This document shows, in pieces, positions 55,536 through 63,763 of a DNA stretch of 64,000 nt. This DNA comes from Pseudohoeflea suaedae (lineage in GTDB: Bacteria > Pseudomonadota > Alphaproteobacteria > Rhizobiales > Rhizobiaceae), in contig NZ_SMSI01000003.1 of NCBI RefSeq assembly GCF_004354915.1, forward strand, positions 311,501 through 375,500, read 5' to 3'. A program made the position numbers and the translations under genes. Each line of letters opens with the position of its first letter. The first letter of the stretch is position 1. The notes under the pieces were generated by a model. It had not been told where the DNA came from and made no database searches. It saw only the letters and a list, made by a program, of their open reading frames with translations.

Positions 55536-56591
55536 TCAGACCCAGCCCTGCAACTCGCGGCGCACGACGGTTTCGAGGACCCGCATGCCGTCTTCGGTAT
55601 CGTTCAGGCAGGGAATATGGGTGAATTTCTCGCCGCCATTATGGGTGAAAATCTCGCCCGCTTCGCCGGCGATCTCCTCAAGCGTTTCCAGGCAGTCCGA
55701 AACGAAGCCGGGATTGAAGATCGCCAGCCGCTTCATGCCTTGCCGGGCGAGGGCCTCGACGGTCTTGTCGGTATAGGGCTGCAGCCATTCCTCGCGCCCG
55801 AAGCGGGACTGGAAACACAGCATCAGCTTGTCCTTCGACCAGCCGAGACGCTCGCGCAGGAGGCGGGCGGTCTTCTGGCACTGGCAGTGATAGGGATCGC
55901 CCTTCTGGAAGTAGGAGAGCGGGATGCCGTGGAAGGAGGCGATCACCATCTCCGGCTCCCAGTCGAGCGAGGCCAGGTGCGTCTCGATCAAGCGCGCCAG
56001 CGCGTCGATATAGACAGGATCGTCATGATAGGGCGGCACGGTGCGCAGCGCCGGCTGCCAACGCATCTCCATCAACTTTCGGAAGGCGTGGTCGTTGACG
56101 GTGGCAGTCGTTGCAGCAGCGTATTGCGGATAGAGCGGGAAGAGCACGATCTTCTCGCAGCCCTGCTTCAGAAGCGCCTCGATACGGCTGCCGATGGTTG
56201 GCGTGCCATAGCGCATGGCCCAGTCGACCACCACATTCGGCAGATCGCTCAGGAGCCCGGCCATCTTGTCGGACTGGTTGCGTGTATAGGTGCGCAGCCA
56301 GCTTTCGCCGGCCTCGTGGTTCCAGATTTCCTCATAGGCCTTGCCCACCTTCTGGGGGCGACGGTTGAGGATGATGCCATGAAGAAGCGGGTACCAGATG
56401 GCACGCGGCACCTCGATGACGCGGCGGTCGGACAGAAACTCGGCAAGGTAACGGCGCATCGACTTGTAGTCGGTGCCGTCGGGTGTGCCGAGATTGACCA
56501 GAAGCACCCCGACCTTGCCGAACTGCACCGGTGGGTGGTCCTTGGGCAGCGGGCTCGAAGCTGGGTTTCCGGGGGTGATCTCGGCCATCAT
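55536..56591 (-). CDS. hemH: Ferrochelatase
   Basis: 351 residues. Family motifs: GVLLVNLGTPDGTDYKSMRR near residue 28, VIVLFP-type KIVLFPLYPQYAAATTATV, IASFHGIPLSYFQKGDPYHC with the catalytic His, FQSRFGREEWLQPYTDKTVE, and IFNPGFVSDCLETLEEI. It inserts ferrous iron into protoporphyrin IX at the inner membrane, the last step of haem synthesis. The tandem ATGs at 56591/56588 leave a one-codon doubt about the start. Confidence 0.95.
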   Translation of the reverse strand: MMAEITPGNPASSPLPKDHPPVQFGKVGVLLVNLGTPDGTDYKSMRRYLAEFLSDRRVIEVPRAIWYPLLHGIILNRRPQKVGKAYEEIWNHEAGESWLRTYTRNQSDKMAGLLSDLPNVVVDWAMRYGTPTIGSRIEALLKQGCEKIVLFPLYPQYAAATTATVNDHAFRKLMEMRWQPALRTVPPYHDDPVYIDALARLIETHLASLDWEPEMVIASFHGIPLSYFQKGDPYHCQCQKTARLLRERLGWSKDKLMLCFQSRFGREEWLQPYTDKTVEALARQGMKRLAIFNPGFVSDCLETLEEIAGEAGEIFTHNGGEKFTHIPCLNDTEDGMRVLETVVRRELQGWV

Positions 56592-56708
56592 TGTATCCGT
56601 CCATTGTGTCTGGCGTGAACATAGCCGGACGCACGGTCAAATCAATCCGTTCCAGGCGCGGTGCAACACCGCACCCGAACGGCCGGCGCCCAGGACGGAC
56701 AACAAGAA

Positions 56709-56734
56709 AAGCCCCCGCTGGAGGACGAGGGCTT
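56709..56734 (-). terminator. Terminator of rcdA
   Basis: On the minus strand AAGCCCTCG pairs with CGGGGGCTT (56726-56734 and 56709-56717, one U.G pair) and runs into TTTTCTTG. It stands about 43 bases after the rcdA stop. Confidence 0.75.
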
Positions 56735-56776
56735 GTCTCTTGGAATGTCCGGATCCGTCGATCCGGCAGTCTGATC

Positions 56777-57298
56777 TCAGCGCTTGGTGAAAGCGGTGGT
56801 CAACAGGTTCTGCTGCGCCTGGACCGCGTTCTGGTTGTCGGCCCTCGGTGCGGCCGTGGCTTCGCGCGGACGATAGATCTCGCGATCAAGCAGGGCAACA
56901 CGGTTCTGAAGATGCAGCGAGCTTTCAACGAGATCGCGGAACCTCTGCGGCAGATCGTTCCAACCCTGCGCATTGCGGTCGCAGTTGAAGCCGTCGAGGC
57001 GGACCTTGGTCTTCTCGGCCATCACCTGCTCGCGGCTCATCTCGCCATTATTGACCGCGCGCTGCAGCAGCAGCCACGAAGCCATCTGCATGAGGCGGGT
57101 CGTCAGGCGCATGGATTCTGCCGCATAGAGCACCGAGGCCATGCGCGGCAGCTGCTTGGAGGCAGTGCGACCATCGCCGTCGAGATAGGCAGCCGTCTCT
57201 TCGACCAGTCCCATGCCTTCGGCGTAGAGGGACTTGAACTGTGCCGAATTCGCGATGCGTTCGGCGAAACTCACTGTGTTCAGACTGGTCTCGGTCAT
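56777..57298 (-). CDS. rcdA: RcdA, ClpXP adaptor for CtrA degradation (DUF1465)
   Basis: 173 residues, helical. The DUF1465/RcdA core is clear: FAERIANSAQFKSLYAEGMG, LVEETAAYLDGDGR, YAAESMRLTTRLMQMASWLL. RcdA joins CpdR-primed ClpXP to cargo such as CtrA (via PopA) at the G1-S transition; the disordered Gln/Arg-rich C-terminus here is usual. Start ATG 57298 (MTETSLNTV) is favoured by homology although its ribosome site is weak. A perfect CtrA box lies 105 bases upstream, which suggests that CtrA controls its own degradation factor. Confidence 0.92.
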   Translation of the reverse strand: MTETSLNTVSFAERIANSAQFKSLYAEGMGLVEETAAYLDGDGRTASKQLPRMASVLYAAESMRLTTRLMQMASWLLLQRAVNNGEMSREQVMAEKTKVRLDGFNCDRNAQGWNDLPQRFRDLVESSLHLQNRVALLDREIYRPREATAAPRADNQNAVQAQQNLLTTAFTKR

Positions 57299-57402
57299 CT
57301 TCAAAATCCCAAACGAACTACTGTTTAACGGCCTACCTGCGGGGTTGTTCCCCATCTATTTATCGATTGTGCCGTGTTGAGATCGTTCCGGCAACCGAAT
57401 TG

Positions 57403-57417
57403 TTAAAGAAGGGTTAA
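57403..57417. promoter_or_regulatory. CtrA box upstream of rcdA
   Basis: TTAAAGAAGGGTTAA is an exact TTAA-N7-TTAA, the full consensus of the cell-cycle regulator CtrA. It lies 105 bases before the rcdA start, a normal distance for a -35-overlapping activator site with a leader of about 80 bases. Confidence 0.75.
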
Positions 57418-57493
57418 TGGCCATATCCGGGCATGCGAAACCGCTTCCGCGGCGGTCATAATGGCACGCCGGTAAATCAATCATTCAAGGACG

Positions 57494-57592
57494 AAAAAAA
57501 AGAGCCGCATGGGCGGCTCTCAAGAGTTTAACAGGGAGGCGTCAAACAGCAGGCCCGTCAGGGCGGCTGTCAAATCCAGCAGGACTGGATAA
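57494..57592 (-). ncRNA. Candidate small RNA with three hairpins upstream of rcdA
   Basis: On the minus strand three stem-loops follow each other: ATCCAG/CTGGAT (57574-57590), GACAGCCGCCC against GGGC-CT-GCTGTT (about 57545-57571), and a terminator AGAGCCGC/GCGGCTCT (57501-57520) with an eight-U tail. Between the last two lies CGCCTCCCTGTTAAACTCTT, whose CCTCCCT resembles the anti-Shine-Dalgarno loops of alphaproteobacterial sRNAs, including the MmgR-like RNA of this window. No ORF fits. A perfect CtrA box sits at about -30 relative to the likely 5' end. Confidence 0.65.
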
Positions 57593-57614
57593 CCACAGTA
57601 AACACTCGTAAAGC

Positions 57615-57629
57615 TTAACCGCAGCTTAA
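57615..57629. promoter_or_regulatory. CtrA box upstream of the sRNA candidate
   Basis: TTAACCGCAGCTTAA is a second exact TTAA-N7-TTAA. It is centred about 30 bases before the likely 5' end of the sRNA candidate, overlapping where its -35 would be, as in CtrA-activated promoters. Confidence 0.7.
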
Positions 57630-57668
57630 CAGGGCCGAGTGGCCGCGTAAGAATTTGTAATTCCTGCG

Positions 57669-57860
57669 TTATTTTTTGCGGAAAATGTCCTCGGCCGCAC
57701 CACGGCTCCGGGTTTTCGCTTCAATTTCGGTTTGAAGCCGTTCGATTTCCGCCTCGAGCAATGTGATTCTCGCCTGGAGTTCGTCTGCCGACAGCATGGA
57801 TAGATCGCACCCGATCTCGTGAGTCGCGGGCTTTTTCGGGCGGTCGTCGTCAAAGAGCAT
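57669..57860 (-). CDS. DUF1192 small protein
   Basis: 63 residues. MLFDDDRPKK, EIGCDLSMLSADELQARI and the coiled-coil ITLLEAEIERLQTEIEAK are the signature of DUF1192, a small conserved alphaproteobacterial family of unknown function. ATG at 57860 follows AAGGAAA. It is divergent from the quinone oxidoreductase gene, as is common in Hyphomicrobiales. The same frame stays open far upstream only as antisense to that gene. Confidence 0.9.
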   Translation of the reverse strand: MLFDDDRPKKPATHEIGCDLSMLSADELQARITLLEAEIERLQTEIEAKTRSRGAAEDIFRKK

Positions 57861-57995
57861 TCCGGTTTCCTTCCGCTCATTGCAGTCATGGTTCGCGGTC
57901 CGCCCAAGTTTACCGGAACCGGATTGGCGGGTACAGGATTGAGCCTGGGACATGATGCGGCTTTTGCCGCAAGCCGAGACGCAGAGGAGACTGAA

Positions 57996-58976
57996 ATGCG
58001 CGCCATCGCCATCACCGAACCGGGGGGGCCGGAAGTTCTGGTCGTGGAGGACCGTGCCCGACCCGAGCCTCGAGCGGGTGAAATCCTGATCAAGGTTCAT
58101 GCGGCGGGCGTCAATCGTCCGGATTGCATGCAGCGTGCCGGCAAATATCCGCCACCTCCGGGAGCGTCGGACATTCCGGGCCTCGAGATAGCCGGTGAAG
58201 TGGTGGCTGCCGGCGATCAGGTTACGAGCTGGCAGGTCGGAGACCGGGTTTGCGCACTCGTTCCGGGCGGCGGCTATGCCGAATATTGCGTGGCCGATGC
58301 GCGCAATGCGCTGCCGGTTCCTCGCGGCCTGACCATGACGGAAGCGGCGGCCATTCCCGAAACCTTCTTCACGGTCTGGTCGAACGTCTTCGATCGAGCC
58401 GCGCTCAAGCCGGGGGAGACCTTCCTCGTCCATGGCGGCACCTCGGGTATCGGGACGACGGCCATACAGCTCGCCAAGGCGTTTGGCGCAACCGTATTTG
58501 CGACCGCCGGTTCCGACGAGAAATGCGCCGTCATGCGCGATCTCGGCGCAGACATGGCGATCAATTACAAGGACGAGGATTTCGTCGAGGTCATCCGCCG
58601 CGAGACCGACAAGAAGGGCGTCGATGTCATTCTCGACATGGTGGGCGGCGATTACGTCAACCGCAATCTCAAGGTCGCAGCCGTCGAGGGGCGAATCGTG
58701 CAGATTGCTTTCCTCAACGGCAACACGGCGGAGATCGACCTGTCGCAGATCATGTTGAAGCGGCTCGTCTTCACGGGGTCTACGCTGCGGGCGCGAGATG
58801 CCCATTTCAAGGGTGAGATCGCCCAGGCCCTGCGCCGTCAGGTCTGGCCGCTTCTCGATGACCGGTCCATCGCGCCGGTCATGGATTCGCTTCTCCCGCT
58901 CGAAAAGGCCGCCGCCGCCCATGCGCGCATGGAAGAGGGCGGCCATATCGGCAAGATCGTGCTCGAGGTCGGCTAG
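57996..58976 (+). CDS. Zinc-free NAD(P)H quinone oxidoreductase (MDR family)
   Basis: 326 residues. MRAIAITEPGGPEVLVVEDR opens the protein, followed by VHAAGVNRPDCMQRAGKYPP, a GroES-like fold (GLEIAGEVVAAG), then the NADP-binding HGGTSGIGTTAIQLAKAFG. It lacks the zinc ligands of alcohol dehydrogenase and fits the PIG3/QOR-like group that reduces quinones. ATG 57996 has GAGGAGA 6 bases before it. It is divergent from the DUF1192 gene. Confidence 0.92.
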   Translation: MRAIAITEPGGPEVLVVEDRARPEPRAGEILIKVHAAGVNRPDCMQRAGKYPPPPGASDIPGLEIAGEVVAAGDQVTSWQVGDRVCALVPGGGYAEYCVADARNALPVPRGLTMTEAAAIPETFFTVWSNVFDRAALKPGETFLVHGGTSGIGTTAIQLAKAFGATVFATAGSDEKCAVMRDLGADMAINYKDEDFVEVIRRETDKKGVDVILDMVGGDYVNRNLKVAAVEGRIVQIAFLNGNTAEIDLSQIMLKRLVFTGSTLRARDAHFKGEIAQALRRQVWPLLDDRSIAPVMDSLLPLEKAAAAHARMEEGGHIGKIVLEVG

Positions 58977-58982
58977 ACCGGA

Positions 58983-60236
58983 TCAGGCCTCGACCGGCTC
59001 ATCCGGATTGGCGCGCGGATCGAGTGCGATCGATTCGGGCGTCGCCGAGCGCGACGCCGGGACCGACGAGAAGGTCTCGCGGATATCGGCGGGAATGGCG
59101 GCACGGCGGGTGGAGCGGTAGATCGCGTAGGCCGCGACCGCAAGATGGGCCAGGCCGGTGACGAGGAAGAGCCGGTAGGGGGCGCCGCCGGCCATCAGGA
59201 TGCCGCCGATGGTCGGGCCGATGATCGTGCCGATGCCGTAGAGCAGAAGCAGGCCGCTGGAGACCGTCACGAACTTGTCGGCGTCCGCATAGTCGTTCGC
59301 ATGTGCCACGATGATCGAATAGAGCGTGTAGGACATCGCGCCGTAAATCGCGATGATCGCGAAGAGTAGCCCGGTATTGGCCGGAGCGAAGATCGCGAGG
59401 ATCAGGCCTGCGATCGAGGCGATGGCGGCCATGCCGGCAAGCACGTAGCGCCGGTCGAGACTGTCGGACAGCTTGCCTGCCGGGATCTGCATGATCGCAC
59501 CGGAAAAGATCGTCACCGACATCAGCGTCGCAACAGCGCCGCCCGGCAGCCCGGACTTGGCGGCAAAGACCGGGCCCAGCGTTCCGAAGGCGCCGTTGGC
59601 GATGCCGACGAGCAGGATGCCGATGAAGGATACCGGCGAATTCCGGTAGATCATCGGCAGGTCGATGCGAACCTCGGAGAGGGGCGGGGGGCTGGATGCG
59701 GTGGAGAGAGCCGTCGGCAGCAGCGCCAGGCAATAGAGTATGCCCGCCACCATGAAGAAGGTGGGCGTCGAGATGTCGCCGAGGGCGATGCTCATCTGCC
59801 CGGCGACGATCGCGACATATGTGATCGTCATGTAGAGCGAGAAGATGAGCCCACGGGTCTCGTTGGTGGCGCGTTCGTTGAGCCAGCTTTCGATGATCAT
59901 GAACGAGGCGGCAAGCGCAAATCCGGTGACGGCGCGCAGGGCGATCCAGGCGACGGGGTTGACGAAAATCCCGGTCAGCAGCGCAATGATCGCGATCATC
60001 GAGGCGAATGCAGAGAATGCGCGGACATGGCCGATCCGCCGAACGACGCGCTGCGCGAAGATACAGCCGAGCACGAACCCGGTCGCCCAGGCGGTGCCGA
60101 GCATACCCAGCGAAGCCGACGAGAAATTTTCCTCGGTGCCGCGCATCGGGAGAAGCAGGCCATGCAGGCCGTTGCCTGCGAGCAGGAAGGCGGTGCCGAG
60201 TAATAGGGCGAAGACGGGAATAAGGTTCTTGCGCAT
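58983..60236 (-). CDS. MFS transporter
   Basis: 417 residues with 12 hydrophobic segments. MRKNLIPVFALLLGTAFLLA starts at 60236; the loop 2-3 motif is GCIFAQRVVRRIGHVRAFS, and SFMIIESWLNERATNETRG is typical of the YcaD/YfkF-like drug or metabolite exporters. The substrate is unknown. A Ser/Glu/Pro-rich tail of about 40 residues follows the last helix. It ends 6 bases from the convergent quinone oxidoreductase stop. Confidence 0.9.
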   Translation of the reverse strand: MRKNLIPVFALLLGTAFLLAGNGLHGLLLPMRGTEENFSSASLGMLGTAWATGFVLGCIFAQRVVRRIGHVRAFSAFASMIAIIALLTGIFVNPVAWIALRAVTGFALAASFMIIESWLNERATNETRGLIFSLYMTITYVAIVAGQMSIALGDISTPTFFMVAGILYCLALLPTALSTASSPPPLSEVRIDLPMIYRNSPVSFIGILLVGIANGAFGTLGPVFAAKSGLPGGAVATLMSVTIFSGAIMQIPAGKLSDSLDRRYVLAGMAAIASIAGLILAIFAPANTGLLFAIIAIYGAMSYTLYSIIVAHANDYADADKFVTVSSGLLLLYGIGTIIGPTIGGILMAGGAPYRLFLVTGLAHLAVAAYAIYRSTRRAAIPADIRETFSSVPASRSATPESIALDPRANPDEPVEA

Positions 60237-60393
60237 TGTGCTCTGAATTAATCTCTGGTGCTCGCCGAGCCGGGCCCGGTCATGTATGGGTGCCCGCCTT
60301 GTTCGCAAAATGCCGCGAAAGCATGGCGGCGGGCAATGACTTTAGGACGGGATTGGGGTAGGCGGTAGGCATGACGACGAAAGTCCCCCGCCG

Positions 60394-60549
60394 ATGATGA
60401 AAATCCTGGCACTCCTGATCCTCATACTGATGGCCACTCATCTGATCCGCCCCTTTGGCTTGCCCGGGCTGAGGCGCCGGGCCGACGTCTGGAAGATAGG
60501 GCTCGGATTCGCCGTGGCTATGGGGCTGACGGTGCTTCTACGTCCATAA
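60394..60549 (+). CDS. Small two-helix membrane protein (51 residues)
   Basis: From ATG 60394 (MMKILALLILILMATHLIRP) to TAA at 60549. Two hydrophobic stretches (ILALLILILMATHLI and IGLGFAVAMGLTVLL) flank a basic loop (GLPGLRRRADVWK), giving a hairpin membrane protein. It overlaps the 3' end of the convergent SGNH gene by 32 bases. I do not know a named family. The balanced amphipathic design suggests a real gene. Confidence 0.65.
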   Translation: MMKILALLILILMATHLIRPFGLPGLRRRADVWKIGLGFAVAMGLTVLLRP

Positions 60550-61264
60550 CATAAGTCGAAAGGTGCTCGGCCCAGTAACGGTAGCCCGCCGCGTTGGCGT
60601 GAAAGCCGTCTTCCGCAAAGCCCTCCACGCTCGGCACCGGCAGCGGTTCGGCGGCCACGGCATGGCGTTCGCGGCACATGCGGAAGCCCATCGTATTGAT
60701 GATCTGCGTGCGCAGTTTCAGTATCCATGCGAGCACCGGCGGCAACACGGGAACGTCGGGCATGTTGAGAACCGGCGACCAGACGACCTTGGCATCGGGC
60801 CAGCGGGCGTGAATGGCGTAGAGAAGCCCGCCGAAGCCCTTCTTGAACTGCATGGCGGTCAGAAAATTCTTCATGTCGTTGGTGCCGACGCAGAGCACGA
60901 TATGGGTAAAATCCCGTTCCTCGATATTGGGCAGAATGAGATCGCGCAGGTGTCGGGCTTCGGCGGAATTGGCACCCGCAGTGCGCCAGGAAACGCTCTC
61001 ACCGGTGCGCTGGTGGATGATGTCGGCGAGTTGCGGGGCAAGCGCTTCCTCCACCCTGTCCACGCCGACGCCGGCGGCCGAGGAATCTCCCATGATCAGC
61101 AGCCGCCAGTCTGCGGGGCCCCGGTCCGGACTTGTCGCGAGGCTGCCGCGCTGATTGCCGCGCGGCGGCGGCATGCGCGGTGTCGTTCGCCGGATCTGCA
61201 GGCCGTAATACCCTGCCACCGGAAGAAGAAGCCAACTGATCAGTCCTGCAGTGAAATTGTTCAT
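60518..61264 (-). CDS. SGNH/GDSL-family hydrolase
   Basis: About 248 residues. An N-terminal membrane anchor (AGLISWLLLPVAGYYGLQI) precedes the SGNH blocks: LLIMGDSSAAGVGVD (block I, GDS with Ser nucleophile), TAGANSAEARHLRD (block II), IVLCVGTNDMKNF (block III, GxND) and EDGFHANAAGYRYWAEH (block V, DxxH). All four catalytic elements are intact, so it is an active esterase/acylhydrolase, probably facing the periplasm. ATG 61264 (MNNFTAGLI) or 61282 could start it. Confidence 0.9.
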   Translation of the reverse strand: MNNFTAGLISWLLLPVAGYYGLQIRRTTPRMPPPRGNQRGSLATSPDRGPADWRLLIMGDSSAAGVGVDRVEEALAPQLADIIHQRTGESVSWRTAGANSAEARHLRDLILPNIEERDFTHIVLCVGTNDMKNFLTAMQFKKGFGGLLYAIHARWPDAKVVWSPVLNMPDVPVLPPVLAWILKLRTQIINTMGFRMCRERHAVAAEPLPVPSVEGFAEDGFHANAAGYRYWAEHLSTYVMDVEAPSAP

Positions 61265-61355
61265 GTACCCCGACTCGCCCATGACGAAACTCTAATCCAG
61301 CTCAGTCGCAGGATTAAAGCCCGGGCTTGCAATTCAGGTGACAGAGAAACAAAAA

Positions 61356-61376
61356 ACCCGCCGCGATGCGGCGGGT
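61356..61376 (-). terminator. Terminator of the fructose-bisphosphate aldolase gene
   Basis: ACCCGCCGC (61356-61364) and GCGGCGGGT (61368-61376) form a 9-bp hairpin with a GAT loop; on the minus strand TTTTTTG follows. It stands 28 bases after the aldolase stop. Confidence 0.9.
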
Positions 61377-61404
61377 GCTTCTCGCTGTCAACTGAATTTA
61401 TGCC

Positions 61405-62298
61405 TCAGGCGGCGCGGGAGGCCTGGTAGATGCTGTCTATCGCGCCGTCGAGCGCGGAATTGAACTCGTCGTCGGACTGGCCCTTCGACATGCCTTCGGT
61501 GAGCGCACGGGAGAAGCTGGCGATCATGCCGTCATTCTTCTTCAGGATTTCGTTGGCCTCGGCACGGCTGTAGCCGCCCGAAAGGGCAACCACGCGCATC
61601 ACACGCGGATCGTCGATCAGCGGCTTGTAGAGGTTCGGCTTGCTCGGCAGCGACAGCTTGAGCATGACCTTCTTGCCCTCCGGCACCTGCGCGAGATGGT
61701 TCTGGATGGTGGCGAGAAGGATATCCTCGGCTTCGGCCTTGTCGGCGATCTTGATGTTCACCTCGGGCTCGAGAATGGGCATCAGGCCGTGCGACAGCAC
61801 CTGCCTGCCGATTTCGAACTGCTGGGCGACGATGGCCTGGATGCCCTTTTCATTGGCGGCGTTGATGACCGAGCGTTCCTTGGTGCCGAAGATGTTCTTG
61901 GCCCGGGCGCGGTCGAGAAGCGCGTCGAGGCCCGGCATCTCCTTCATGAGCTGCACGCCGTCCGCCTCGTCGGCCAGGCCCTTGTCGATCTTGAGGAAGG
62001 GAACGATGCCGCATTTCTGCCAGAGGTAGTCGGCGGTCGGCACACCGTCGACTTCGCCATCCATCGTGCGCTCGAACAGGATCGCGCCGATCACCTTGTC
62101 GCCACTGAAGGCCGGCGACTTGATGATGCGGGTGCGCATCTTGTGGATCTCGGCGAACATTTCCTCGTCGTTCGAGTAGGCGTCTTCCGGCACGCCGTAA
62201 AGCTTCAGCGCCTTGGGTGTCGAACCGCCCGACTGGTCGAGCGCGGCAATGAAGCCATCCTTTTCCGACATCTGTTTCGCCATAGCTTCGTAGGTCAT
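61405..62298 (-). CDS. fbaB: Class I fructose-bisphosphate aldolase
   Basis: 297 residues. Class I motifs: GFIAALDQSGGSTPKAL near residue 15, GAILFERTMDG, VPFLKIDKGL, ILEPEVNIK with the conserved Glu, and KVMLKLSLPSKPNLY, whose Lys is the likely Schiff-base residue. It splits fructose-1,6-bisphosphate in glycolysis/gluconeogenesis without a metal. It lies next to pgk, as in rhizobia. Confidence 0.95.
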   Translation of the reverse strand: MTYEAMAKQMSEKDGFIAALDQSGGSTPKALKLYGVPEDAYSNDEEMFAEIHKMRTRIIKSPAFSGDKVIGAILFERTMDGEVDGVPTADYLWQKCGIVPFLKIDKGLADEADGVQLMKEMPGLDALLDRARAKNIFGTKERSVINAANEKGIQAIVAQQFEIGRQVLSHGLMPILEPEVNIKIADKAEAEDILLATIQNHLAQVPEGKKVMLKLSLPSKPNLYKPLIDDPRVMRVVALSGGYSRAEANEILKKNDGMIASFSRALTEGMSKGQSDDEFNSALDGAIDSIYQASRAA

Positions 62299-62486
62299 GC
62301 CTTGATCCCTTGCTGTTACACGGTTGATCCGTGATTAGCAGATGGACGATGCGACCGGAATAGCAAGGGAGATCCTTCAATCGATTGAAAATACATCAAT
62401 CGTTTGAAAGGCTTGAAGAAAATAGCCAGGTGACGAAAAGCGCCGGTTGCCCGGCCCTCGCAAGGGTCGTCGCAGGGTTGTGCGGA

Positions 62487-63683
62487 TCAGGCCTGAAGTG
62501 CCGTCACGCCCGGCAATTCCTTGCCTTCCATCCATTCGAGGAAGGCGCCGCCGGCTGTCGAGACATAGGTGAAGTCGTCGGCCACGCCCGCATGGTTGAG
62601 GGCAGCCACGGTATCGCCGCCGCCGGCGACCGAAACCAGAATGCCCTCGCCGGTGCGGGCCGCAGCGTGGCGGGCAGCTTCAACGGTCGCCTTGTCGAAG
62701 GGTTCGATCTCGAAGGCGCCGAGCGGACCGTTCCAGACCAGCGTGTGGGCCTTCGTGATCCAGGCCTTGACCGCCTCGATGGTCCGGGGGCCGACATCGA
62801 GCACCATGGCGTCAGCCGGGATCGCATCGATGGCGACGATTTCACTCTCCGCCCCAGCCTCGAATTTCTTCGCCACGACGCCATCGGAAGGCAGTACGAT
62901 GTCGCAGCCTGCCTTCCGGGCGGCTGCGTCGATGGCCCTGGCGGTATCGGCGAGATCGTGTTCGCAGAGCGATTTGCCCACGTCGATGCCGCGCGCGGCG
63001 AGGAAAGTGTTGGCCATGCCGCCGCCGATCACCAGCGCATCGACCTTGGCAACAAGGTTCTGCAACAGGTCGATCTTGGTCGAAACCTTCGCGCCACCGA
63101 CGATTGCCACCACCGGGCGCGCGGGCTGGCCAAGGCCCTTTTCGAGCGCTTCGAGTTCCGCCTGCATCGTGCGGCCGGCATAGGCGGGCAGCAGATGGGC
63201 GAGGCCCTCGGTCGAGGCATGGGCGCGGTGAGCGGCGGAGAATGCGTCGTTGACATAGATGTCGCCATTTGCGGCAAGCGCCTTGGCGAATTCGGGATCG
63301 TTCTTTTCTTCGCCTTCGTAGAAGCGGGTGTTTTGCAGAAGAAGGACATCGCCATCGACCATCCTGGAGATGGCTTCGGCGGCTTTCTCGCCGATGGCTT
63401 CCGGGGCGAAGTGGACGCGGGAATCGAGAACCTGTTCGACCGCGGTCGCGATCGGTTCCAGAGACATGCCCTCGGCCGGCTTGCCTTTCGGCCGGCCGAA
63501 ATGGGCCATCAGGATGACCTTGGCGCCCTTGGTCGACAGTTCCTGAATGGTCGGGACGACGCGCTCGATACGGGTGTAGTCGGTGACCTTGCCGTCTTTG
63601 ACCGGCACGTTGAGGTCGACGCGCACGAGAACGCGCTGGCCGGAAATGTCTTGGAGATCGTCGAGGGTCTTGAAAGCCGCCAT
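62487..63683 (-). CDS. pgk: Phosphoglycerate kinase
   Basis: 398 residues, with both lobes complete: [73 protein letters not shown] and [13 protein letters not shown] near the end. It transfers phosphate from 1,3-bisphosphoglycerate to ADP. The ATG at 63683 starts [15 protein letters not shown]. The partial gene upstream is on the same strand. Confidence 0.96.
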   Translation of the reverse strand: MAAFKTLDDLQDISGQRVLVRVDLNVPVKDGKVTDYTRIERVVPTIQELSTKGAKVILMAHFGRPKGKPAEGMSLEPIATAVEQVLDSRVHFAPEAIGEKAAEAISRMVDGDVLLLQNTRFYEGEEKNDPEFAKALAANGDIYVNDAFSAAHRAHASTEGLAHLLPAYAGRTMQAELEALEKGLGQPARPVVAIVGGAKVSTKIDLLQNLVAKVDALVIGGGMANTFLAARGIDVGKSLCEHDLADTARAIDAAARKAGCDIVLPSDGVVAKKFEAGAESEIVAIDAIPADAMVLDVGPRTIEAVKAWITKAHTLVWNGPLGAFEIEPFDKATVEAARHAAARTGEGILVSVAGGGDTVAALNHAGVADDFTYVSTAGGAFLEWMEGKELPGVTALQA

Positions 63684-63763
63684 GGAAACAGGTCCGTCTT
63701 TGGTTGAATTTGAAAATCCGGATGTCCGCGAAATCGCATGTCCGGGCATCCCGTGCAAGGCGA

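Noticed and set aside
57861..58946. Long N-terminal extension of the DUF1192 frame
   Set aside because: It is antisense to the quinone oxidoreductase; DUF1192 proteins are about 60 residues.
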